A stretch of DNA of 64,000 nt from Holothuria scabra (taxonomy: Eukaryota > Echinodermata > Holothuroidea > Aspidochirotida > Holothuriidae), in contig CM074180.1 of the NCBI GenBank assembly GCA_037179385.1, positions 29,183,455 to 29,247,454 of the forward strand, in the 5' to 3' direction. Within the stretch, counting starts at the first letter, position 1, and each line of letters begins with the position of its first letter. This document shows, piece by piece, positions 39,301 through 51,300 of the stretch. A program made the position numbers and the translations under genes. The notes below the pieces were generated by a model, which did no database searches, was not told the DNA's origin, and saw only the letters and a list, made by a program, of their open reading frames with translations.

Positions 39301-42300
39301 CAAATACTTAAACCCATATCCAGGGATTCTGCCAGAAACACAATTATTAGTTCTTAACCTGAAATCCAAAGTGGTGCTGTCTGAGGCATAAGTTATGAGT
39401 GGGTTTAAGGGGACAAAAGCTTGCTTCAAGACCTCTGTAAGGTGCAATTTGAGAGGTTTTGTAGGCCATATATTTATATAACTTGAAAAATTGCTGCAAA
39501 AGTGTCTCCTTTTGAAGTAAGATGCCAAGAGATTGACAACTTTGTAATTTTTATGGAAATAAAAAGGGGGGGATTTTACCCACCTTCTTCTGGAGGAGGA
39601 GGTGACAAATGCAACCCTTATACCCCTCTAGTGGAAACACTGGTATTGGTTATTTCAATGTTCCAGTGGTATCATTTGTAGGTCTTCTTTGCAGCCACTT
39701 AAGCAATATTATATATCCTGAAAAGTTTCCATTCAGGACCACTTAGGCACTATTAAATAAAGCTGGTTAGTAGCTACTTGGCTGAAAAGGTGTTGTTACA
39801 GTGACGGACAATGACTTTGTATGGGTTATTCTCATAGACGATTCCAAAAGTGTTCGTTTTTAGGAAAAAACATGCCAACAAGGTAATGCATCATTTTCTA
39901 TGTTGTGTAACATCTCTTCAACCTGGAGAGAGAAAACAGTTCGGGTATTGTAAAAGGAAACTGGGTATGAAGTCTCCTTACTGGGATCTTACAAAATGGA
40001 AAACATTCCAGAAGAATCTGAAATCCCTGTACCTTTCAGTGGTATTGTTTTTATTTGATAAATGAGTTTAATGCGTGATGTATTTTTATTTTTTTGAGTG
40101 TTTTGTGTGCAATTTACATATTGATAATTTATTTTCAGATCTTTTGGAATGTTGGATGCCAGCTGGTGGCTCTTAATTTTCAGACTCTAGGTAAAGTATG
40201 GTGCAGAATGCAATCTGGTGGTTAGAAAGTTGTGAATATTTATCCTTTTCTTGCAAAAGGAAAGAGGTAGCAATCTCTCATAGAGGAAACTATAGAGCTG
40301 TGATGAGTTAGCTAGTTAGATTAGGTTTTATACAGTCTCTAACTGATTTAAATTGGACCCGCCATGTCCTTTTTACCAGATATGGCTCACTAACTTGTTT
40401 TCCCTACTCCTTTGCTCATACTGAGCAAAACGTACAAAAAAACTTCGATATTACCCAGGAGTTGAACAGCTGCAATGAGAGAATGGTGTATGTGTTATAG
40501 CATATGATTGTATGATTTTAGGAATTTTGGTGCAGGCGTTCAAGAACACTATGGTAGCCTACAGTCCCTTATCTCTCTTGGTAAAGCATTTATATGTTAT
40601 TATAAAAGCCACTCTCCTCTGTTCAGGACTTACATCACAACTAACAGCAAATTCTGAAATAATTGCTGACAAAAAAGGTCAAACGGTACATGGAAGGCTA
40701 TTAACATCACATTTTAATTTGAGATAAGCAACCATTAATTGCCAAACTTTAAGGCCATTGGAAAATGGCTGAATGATCACTTAGTTGGAATTGATAGCAA
40801 ATCTTGACAACTTTATTTTTGGCACAGGAAGAGTTTGTGAAATGCATGTAATTTTCTTGTTAATTTCTTTCTAAACATTTCACCTGTAAAAAGGTTCCCA
40901 TTACACCTTTTACTCACTGCCTGTGCACACAACTCTTTGTTGAACTTTGTGGGAGCAATATGCAATAAAGCAGTTTGACTATACTTAATGTAGACAGAAT
41001 AACATGGGTTTAATTGTTTGTCTTCTGCTTTTCAAAAAGTGTAATTAAAGCTTTACAAGAAAACCTGCCGTTTCATAGGCAGACATGATATTAAAAGCAA
41101 TAATTTCCAAATTACCTTCATAATGATGCTGACATATTTTAGAATATGAGCAATTTGCTCTCATCGTGCTCATTTGCTTATTCTTTTCTTTCAAAGTAAT
41201 CACGTGCAAAGACATATGATTTTCTGTTTGCAGACCTTCCAATGCAACTTAATTTAGGAATATTTGAGTTGAATGGAGGTTCAGGGTATCTTCTAAAACC
41301 AGACTTTATGAGAAGAAAGGAGAGAGACTTTGATCCCTTTGCAGAGTCAACCATGGATGGGGTTGTAGCAGCTACCTTGGAAATAAAGGTAACAATTATT
41401 TTCTCAAGATATTTTAGAAACTTTATATTTAATTTGCCATTGCCTTCTTGTCCTCAGCAATAGGAATTAATGCAATGATAATGAGCGAATTTGATAAGTT
41501 CTATTTACTTACATATATCCTTATTGCCTGCAAGAACCATGTGGGAAAAAACTAAGAACACTGTAGTAACCCCTACCTAATGATGGCTCTAGGAAGTAGC
41601 TAGGGTATCACATGCCCTCATTAGGTAGGGGTTACCATGGTATTATTATTTTTTTGCCAGATGGTTATTGTAGGCAATAATGATAAAAACTAATAACACC
41701 ATGGTAACCCTTACCTAATGAGGGCACTAGGAAGTAGCTAGGGTATCGGTCTCCCTTATTAGGTAGGGGTTACCATGGTTTTATCATTTTTTTGCTAGAT
41801 GGTTATTGCGGGCAATAACAATATACATAGGTAAATAGGAGGTAGTGAGGAGTGAAATAGACTCCCAAACCAGGGAGTTTGGGGGATTCGTTACCACATG
41901 GAATTGTGGGGCACAGTATGGGTTTGTTAGACGAGGTTTTTAGGGCTCATTTTCTAACCAGTTGATTAAAGTCAATCCAGCTGTGGACACTTTTTCCAAT
42001 TATGGCTCCTTTTCTTATTCTCCCTAAACCATTGCTTATGCTGAGCACCGAGCACAATGGCAGTAGGTTGCATTTTTAAAGTCTTTTGTATGGCCTGGCT
42101 AGGAGTCAACCTCCGCACCTGGCACTGCAAGTTGGATGTTCTAAACCACTTGACCCATGGAATCTTCATAGCATGGGATACACAGACCAGGTTCAATACA
42201 TACCACATGACTGTTTCTTGTTTTTGTGCTGTAAAGTGCGTGCAAACTAAGCATAAATTTAAGTGTGTAGTCAATCTGAATGAAAGTAGAGATCTCTGCC

Positions 42301-45300
42301 CTACTTTACAGCAAATTAAAATGCAATTTTTTACACCAAAACAATTAAAACCCAGTTCACTGCACAAAACCATACTTAAGATTCCTCCTCATGTTATCGA
42401 TGGATTAAGAAAAAATGATGTCACAACTTTTTCATGTAAACTCAAATTTTGGGACATGTGTGGAAAGTGCAAGATTGGTTCGTTTATCCCAACAATTTGG
42501 AGGATGTTGGCATGTGCATAGTCCCCAAAAGGAATTACTGAACTTGCTTATTGTTTGGTGTAAGTCTTAATACGTCATGTGATGATATTAGTGAGGGATG
42601 TCATGCTTGGCATGTCGATGGTTCAAAATATACAAAACACTAACTACATAAATACTGTGTAAGATCTTCCAATAAATTATTTAAAAGTGACATTTTTGTG
42701 AACTCTTGTCTGTACAATATCTTATAAGTGAAATGGTCCACTTTGTCATGTCATTTAATGAAAGTAAATGAAAATGTGGAACAAAAAAGTGTCATACTGC
42801 TTCTGAAAAAGAAATTTCCATTAAGACAGATAGGCTCACTAGTGTTGAGTTTAGGCTTGAAGCCAATCAATTCTATAAAGTTAGAAACGATTATGACAAA
42901 TGTATTCGATTGATTTAATTGATGTGTGAAGAATCAATCAAATAAAGATGTAACAACTTAGTTGTTAACAAATCTTACATCTTGCAAAGTTTATACTGAC
43001 CTACCTTTTTCTGTCTCTCCAAAATATCTTTAAATTGAAGGATTAATGTAAATGAAAATGACAAAAAACAGAGTTTGCTCATTGGACTGTGTCAACTGCA
43101 AACACCAACTGTGGTCTTTGAAATAAAGTAGCTGACTGTATTTTGTGGAATTTCTTGGTGTTTGCAGTTGACACAGTCAATACTGCAAAGGTCTGAGCTA
43201 GTAAATTATAGTGTTGTAGTACAGGCCTCCATCGGTCTCAGGTTTCCACCTGAAGTGAAGTTGAGGTCTCCACAAATGTAGTATTACAAGCCCCTATTGG
43301 ACGCCTGCCTCGGACTGCGAGGCCTCGACTACAACACTAGTAATTGGACGTTATTTTTAGTCATTGCCAGTGTAAAGCTAATCAGACTAATTGCCAGTCT
43401 TTTAATTTACTATAGCATTGAAATGCAATAGCCTTTTGTTACATCATGATTGAGTCAGCTAATTGATGCATTACATTTCTGTATGCTTTGGCTTTCCTCT
43501 GTACACAAATTGTATTGTTTCATCATATTCACAGGTCATATCTGGTCAGTTTTTGAGTGACAAAAAGATTGGTTCGTATGTTGAGATAGATATGTACGGC
43601 CTTCCACATGACACGGTTAGGAAGAAGCATCGTACAAAAGTTGTCAGTGGTAATGGACTCAACCCATTGTATGATGACAAACCATTTACGTTTACCAAGG
43701 TGAAGTAGCTTTACACATTTGTGCTTATCGTATGACCACTCAGTGTCACAGATATTGAGGATAGTGATTTGAACAGTTTTAAGCGTTTGTTTGCTTGTAT
43801 GTTGATTCAAGTTTTCCTTTAGGTGTATTTTCTTCTGTTTTTTTCTTATTTTTTCTTGATTCATTTTATAGCATTTTTTCCACTTTGTATTATCTAATGT
43901 AATATATTATTGTCAAACATACTTTTATTTGGTATTTCTGAACACTTGAGACAATTTGGCTTGAAACATGGTTTTGTGTCCCATTTACTGACCTTGCTCT
44001 GTTTCCTTTTTTCATCAGGTTATTATGCCAAAGCTTGCTATGCTGAGAATCTCTGTCTATGAGAGTAGCAATAACCGCATGATAGGTCATCGAATGCTCC
44101 CTGTTGAAACATTGCGACCAGGTAGGTTTCCTTGGAGTTGTCTAATGGCACTGTGTTTTTTCAAGAATATGATGCTTTACAAGTTTTGCTGCAAAGGTTT
44201 GCCTTTTTCAAACTCTACCCATGGTATCTTTAATGAAACTGTTTTTTCCCTTTGGGGTTTCAACCTGAAAAAAGGAGGTTTTTGTTGTTGTGGAAGCTCC
44301 CCCACCTGAGATTTCTTGAAAGAACCTTGTCTACTACCTTTTGTTACAACTTTTTGTTGTGGTTAAAAATGCAGCAGTCTCTTAATTCATATTTTTGTTT
44401 GTTCTTGTTCACCAATGGGGGAAGAACTTGAATAAACTGGCTGTGGCATTCATTAAATCAAGCCCAAACTTTGTTAAGAATTACATGTACCCCACACACA
44501 CATATATGACTCAACAGTGCTCTTTCTTACCTCCCATTTACATGTGTAATCATGTGTGCTCTTCCTTTTTACTTTGTGTTGGTTAAGCCTAGTTTAGATA
44601 CGGTTCACAGGTTCCTCATTCTCTGCATGTATTATCCGAACCTAAACTATACCTAAACAACACGATGTCAAAACGAAGAGTACATATAATTCAATGTTGA
44701 AAAAAGGATAATTATCAGGGCTGGTTGATTCAAAACTGGGCACTTAAGGATAGCCTGCAGGGCGGACAATTTTTTTGGTCCAGCTCATCGCTACGAAAAA
44801 ATCAACATCCCCCGGCGTGGGACACCAAATCTGTTCAACTGCATAGAAAACTTAGGGAAACTTCATTTACATAACTCTATGTGGATTGGTTGAAACAAGG
44901 CTGTTAATATTTATTTAACAGGCAAACACTTGTACCATTGTACAACTGTGCACAGAGTCACAGCGATCCATGTTATTCGACGCTGGTATTGTGTGGTACT
45001 GTGCAAGCATATACAAACACACACAGTACAGCGGTTAATTAAGAACAACCGATCACACAGCCATGGGAAAAGATAGTTTTATATTTTTAGACAAAAGATT
45101 ACTGTTTTTAAATCCACTCTTTGATGAAAGTTGGGATTGTTTGAAAGGGGCTGTCTATGATCAAGACTTCCATCTAAATTGAAAGCTTTAATGGACATTA
45201 TAAGCCTATGTTTTTGATTCCTTGCCGTAGGCAGGCAAGGAATCTATGCGATGGTGATGTCGTGTGTGTGTGCGTGTGTATGTGTGTGTGTGTGTGTTTG

Positions 45301-48300
45301 TGACACTTGCTTGTAAACACCATATCTTAAGATAGGAATGTCCGACACTTTTCATATTTGGTATATAGATTTATCATGTTGAGAGGAAGAACCCTGTTGT
45401 TTTTGGTAGAGGTCAAAGGTCATTTGAGGTCACCAGCGGTAAAATTGCGACAATTTCAAAAATAGCTTGTAAACACGATATCTTCAGATAGGAGTGACTG
45501 ACACTTTTCATACTTGATGTATAGATTTGTCATGTTGAGAGAGAGAAGCCTATTGTTTTTGGTAGAGGTCAAAGGTCATTTGAGGTCACCAGCGGTAAAA
45601 TTGCGAAAACGCTGAAAATGGCTTGTAAACACGATATCTTCAGATAGGATTGCCCGACAATTTTCATACTTTGTATATAGGTTTGTCATGTTGAGAAGAA
45701 GAACCCTATTGTTTTTGGTAGAGGTCAAAGGTTATTTGAGGTCACCAGGAGTAAAATTGCGAAAACACTGAAAATGGCTTGTAAACATGATGTCTTCAGT
45801 TAGGAGAGACCAACACTCTTCATATTAAGTATATAGATTTGTCATGTTGAGAGAGAGAAGCCTATTGTTTTTGGTAGAGGTCAAAGGTCATTTGAGGTCA
45901 ATAGCAGTAAAATTGTGAAAACTTCAAAAATGGCTTGTAAACACAATATCTTAAGATAGGAGTGACTGACACTTTTCATACTTGGTATATAGATTTGCAT
46001 GTTGAGAAGAAGACCTCTATTGTTTTTGGTAGAGGTCAAAGGTCATTTGAGGTCACCAGTGGTAAAATTGCTAAAACGCCGAAAATGGCTTGTAAACACG
46101 ATATCTTCAGATAGGATTGCCCAACAACTTTCATACTTGGTATATAGATTTGTCATGTTGAGAGGAAGAAACCTATTGTTTTTGGTAGAGGTCGAAGGTC
46201 ATTTTAGGTCATCAGCGGTAAAATTGCCTAAACACTGAAAATGGTTTGTAAACACGATATCGTCAAAAAGGAGTGACAGATACTCTTCATACTTGGTATA
46301 TAGATTTGTCATGTTGAGAGGAAGAACCCTATTGTTTTTGGTAGAGGTCGAACGTCATTTGAGGTCATCAGCGGTAAAATTGCCTAAACACTGAAAATGG
46401 CTTGTAAACACAATATCTTCAAAAAGGAGTGACAGATACTCTTCATATTTGGTATATAAATTTGTCATGTCGAGAGAAAGAAGCCTATTGCTTTTGGTTG
46501 AATTCAAAGTTCATTTGAGGTCACCAGCGGTAAAATTGGGAAAATCCTGAAAATGGCTTTTAAACATGATTTCTTCAGATAGGAGTGACCGACACTTCTC
46601 ATACTTGGTATACCGGTTTGTCATGTTGAGAGGAAGAAGTCTATTTTTTGGCTGAGGTCAAAGGTCATTTGAGGTCATCAGCGGTAAAAATGTGAAAACA
46701 CCAAAAATGGCTTGTAAACATGATATCTTCAGATAGGATTGCCCGACAATTTTCATACTTGGTGTATAGATTTTTCATGTTGAGAGAAAGAAGCCTATTG
46801 CTTTTGGTAGAGGTCAAAGGTCATTTGAGGTCACCAGCGGTAAAATTGCCAAAACTTCGAAAATGGCTTGTAAACACAATATCTCCAGATAAAAGTAACA
46901 GATACTTTTCATATTTGGTATATAGATTTGTCATGTTGAGAGAAAGAAGCCTGTAGTTTTTGGTAGAGGTCAAAGGTCATTTGAGGTCACCAGGGGTAAA
47001 ATTGCGAAAATTCTGTGTCTAAAATGTAAAGAAAAATCTATCAAGCATTGTCAATTTGAAAGCAGGTAAGGTATTTGATGGCAAGGAATCACTAAGCCTT
47101 TTGGCTTTCTGGTTGTTTAGTTTAAATGTCTCTGTGTTCAAAGTAGCATTGCCAAGATTTAGTCGTTGAGCACCGCCTACCTCAGGAAAAGACCAATTGT
47201 GGTGAGTGCTCATGAATATTAAGACAATCAACTTTTGAGCCCATTGAAAGGAATTTCTGACCATTGCCAGCAGGCTCTGAGGGGCTGCAGCCCAAAGAGG
47301 TCTGCAGCCACAGAGGTGCTACACAAGCTAACTTAAGGATGGATTGTACCAAAAAGTTTCCAGTTCCAGGGGAATTATCAGTTTGGGGGTCGCTGTTTCT
47401 TTCATTTTCCCATTAGTTGACAACAAGACTCATTAGAGGTGAATAAAAGCCTACAAATACTGTTTTAAAATCAAGGTAAACAAATCATTCACAGGTTATC
47501 GCCACATTTGCTTGAGGAACGAGTCGAATCAAGTACTGATGCTGCCTTCCCTGTTCGTGCACATCAAAGTTGGTGATTATGTTCCAATGGGACTGGCAGA
47601 CTTTGCAGAAGCTCTGTCCAACCCCATTGCCCATATATCAGAGGTGGATAGAAGAGAAAAGATGTTGAAGGATCTGGCAGATGAATCAGATAATATAGTT
47701 GTAAGTTCTTTCTTCTTAATTGTGAAAAGATTCTCTCTTTCTTTTCGGTAGGGGGATAAGAGGAGGGTATTCTTAGATTTCTACCCTTCATTATAATTAA
47801 ATTGTCTGCACAGTAATTGTGCAAGTGATATCTATGAAACAATGCTACTTGATGGCCTTTGGCCTTTCATCCCAGAGGGAGGGGGGGAGGTGGGTTCAAA
47901 GTTCAGTAGGTTCATACTGAAGACTTTCAAGATGGAACCTGTTCCCTTCAATTTGTTTGTTGATCATCATAGGAGATGGGAACAGAAATAGTAATACATG
48001 AGACAGAATTTAAACCAGGGGCAGTTCAAGTTTTGCAAGATTAGTATATTTCCTGGGGGTGGAGAATGAGTTGGGAATGACATGAGTGTGATTAAAATGT
48101 ATATAGTGCTTTGCAGAAGCCCTTGGTGGCTTATGATTAGTATCATAGGCTATATAAATCAGATTGCTTTAATTTAATAGTATACAGGGTGTGTTTAGTT
48201 GATATTGATGGTATTAAATGGTACTAACACATATCAGTACTTGTAATTATCATTCCAAATCAAGTTTCACATCCATCAGCCACAAAAGATGTGAAGGTTT

Positions 48301-51300
48301 TGACTTTATTCTTACCCTGGCTCATAACAATTTTGTGTGTAATTTGTGTGTAGTGTCTTGTCACAAATTTTTAAAATTTAAATAGAATTGTTAAAGTGAA
48401 TACATAGGGGTGTTTCTTACTCATGGTTGAAATCCTTCATAATTTGGTTAATCCTGACAGTAAGTCTACTTAAAATTAAAGAAAATGCTGCACAAAACTG
48501 AAACGCTCACAAGCTTTTTAAGAAAAATGCTTTCTAATTGTACGCTGTTTAAACCATGCCTGTCTGAGTAGACTACGAATGAATATTTAATATGTCATAT
48601 GAGCTATATTCCGTAGTGCAGTAAGTGTATACAATTTTTGTGTAGGAGACATGCTGGATATTGACTAACTAGCTCATAGGTAGCAAATTCATGGTTAGTG
48701 GGCTTTCCCGCTTTTGGATGGAAAATGAGAGACCATGTATGTTGAAAACCAGTGATGTGGGCTTACACCGGGTATTTTGGTACCTAGTAAAAAAGACAAG
48801 TTTACATTCCCATGTCAGTTCCTTGTAAAAGCAGTATTGTTTAGGGTATCTGAAGGTGCTCTTTCCCACTAAAGAGTTGTCACTATGCTCTTCCTAACAG
48901 TTATGTCACAAGATTATGAGTTACAGTCTGCACAGCAAACGATACTTTGAATGTTGAAACAACAGTTCAAGTCTTGCATTTCATGAACCAAACTGTTGCC
49001 TGTGTAAAGAATTTGAAGCACCCACACTGACACTGAGACTTGTTACTATAACCTTGAGAGTATTCTTGCTCAGGTAGCACTTCGTTTTTGGTTTCGATGA
49101 TAAGGGAAACCTATGCATTCATGATGGCGTATGTGTGTATGTATGTATGTATGTGTGTGTATGTGTGTGTGCGTGTGTGTGTGTGTGTTTGTGACACTTT
49201 GCTCGTTAACACGATATCTCAAGAAGGAAAACTCTGACAGTTCTCAAACTTGGTACACAGATGCCCCTTATTGAGAGGAAGAACCCTATTGTTTTTGGTG
49301 GAGGTCAAAGGTCACGGGGGTCGCGGGGGGTCAAACTCTGAAAACTTCATTAACGCAATATCTCAAGTTAGGAACCTTGGATAAAGTTCATACTTGGTAT
49401 GTAGATGCATTATGGTTGGAAGAAGAACCCTATCATTTTTGGTGGAGGTCAAAGGTCACGGGGGGTTGCGAGGGGTCAAACTCTGAAAACTTCATTAACG
49501 CAACATCTCAAGTAAGGAAGCTTGGATGAAGTTCATACTGGGTATTTTGATGCATTATGGTTGGCAGAAGAACCCTATCGTTTTTGGTGGAGGTCAAAGG
49601 TCATGGGGGGTCGCAGTGGGTCAAACTCTGAAAACCTTGTTAACGCAATATCTCAAGTTAGGAAGCTTGGATAAACGTCATACTTAGTATGAAAATGCGT
49701 AACGGTTAGAAGGATAACCTTGTTGTTTTTGGTGGAAGTCAAAGGTCAGGGGGGGTCGCAGGGGGTTAAACTCTGAAAACTTTGTTAACGCTATACCTTA
49801 AGTTAGGAACCTTGGATAAAGTTCATACATGGTATGTAGTTGCATTATAGTTGGAAGAAGAACCCTCTTGTTAGGGTAACAGTGTTCTCCACTAGCTGTT
49901 TTTGACCACAGGTGCACAACCAGGATAAAATCTGAAGAGCCCCCCCCCCGGCACAAAAAAAAAAAACATTGGCCGCCCAGCCAAAAATTCTCTTGCACTA
50001 AGCCTAAAGCTAAAATTAGCAGTTTGAACACATGTGGATGGCATAAGATTTGAGCAGATGCATGCTGAAATATAGCTTGCTTGGCGGACGTGTTTGGCAA
50101 CTGCTTCAATATTTTGCACTACGTAATAACGAAGGAGAAGTGCACATTCGACACCTGCCAAGAAGACAAGGTGAACTTCAACAGGAAAGTTCTGTTCTGT
50201 GATTGTTCCATACACCAATGATCGATCACATTTTAAGCGCAATCACAACAACTACTCGCGGCACATTAACTGCTTTCTCAGTGTGTACAGCTTAGCTAGA
50301 GGATCTCGCAAATTCCGACAATGGAATCTCGGGAAAAAGTTCGCCATTTTAAAAGGGGAAAAAAGTAAATAAATTAACGATATTCTACAGTGTACAGTTC
50401 TTGGCTTTTGGAAAAATTGAAAACACAAAGTGTCTAGCTCCCTTAACTGAGAAATTTAAGCCCAAAATGTATGGTTTGATTCAGCAAGTGAGCTAATGTT
50501 ACGTCGTTGGTACTTTCTCCATACGTTTGTGCTAGTCAGCAGTAGCCTACATTCCTTTCACAAAGCAGGATCGAGTACTGAAAAGGGTCAATAAAAATCC
50601 ATGTGGCCAAGAACATCTAAAATATTTACAAGGCGTGTGTAATAGTCCCTCATACAACAATGTGCAATGCTTTTGTCAGCTTAAGGCTTAAAGTTTTTCT
50701 CTACGATATAATTTTCTTCAGCATATCTTGGCACTTTTGCCATTGCCTAAAGTATAGCACATAGGCCTAGGCTAGGCTAGCCTATGTACATTGTGAACCT
50801 ATTCCTATACATACATTTATCCGCAATATCCTAACTAGTAACTGGGAAAGCTGTGCAGTGGTGAATGGTTTTTTTTTTTATTTTTGGTTTCGATAATAAG
50901 AGAAACCAATGGGATCATAATGGTGTGGGTGTGTGTGTGTTTGTCACACAATTACTTGTTAACACAAATATCTCAAGATAGAAATGTCTGACAGTTTTTA
51001 AACTTAGTACATAGATGCACCATATTGAGAGGAAGAACCCTTCTGTTTTTGGGTGGAAGTGAAAGGTCATCTGGGGTCACAAGGGGTCAAAGTCTGAAAA
51101 CATTGTTAACGCTATATCTCAAGGTAGGAAACTTGGATAGATTTCATATTTGGTATGTGGATGCGTTATGGTCAGGAGATGGTTGCTTTCGTTTTTGGCA
51201 TAGGTCAAAGGTCATCCAGGGTCAGTGGGGGTCAAAGTCTGGAAATCTGGTTAACACGATATCTCAAGATAGGAAGCTTGGATAGATTTCATATTTGGGT

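Larger units (their letters stand above)
41389..43534 (+). other. Intron with several small mobile elements
   Basis: Holds a doubled palindrome (41521-41818), a SINE with a tRNA-like head (41937-42155), a 23-bp perfect inverted repeat (43085-43178) and a MITE (43210-43338). The 154-codon open frame starting at 42057 runs across the SINE and has no protein-like features. Confidence 0.8.
44122..47494 (+). other. Intron with satellite-bearing element B
   Basis: Bases 44122-45210 show nothing recognised beyond AT-rich DNA. Element B occupies 45216-47112. The remainder up to the acceptor at 47494 is unremarkable. Confidence 0.8.

Noticed and set aside
42092..42155. tRNA gene
   Set aside because: A- and B-box-like words are present, but the stems do not pair well and the sequence continues into a repeat body shared with other loci; it is a SINE head.
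42057..42521. 154-codon plus-strand frame and its 133-codon antisense partner
   Set aside because: They cross a SINE with a tRNA-like head, have no domain-like pattern, and lie within a well-supported intron.
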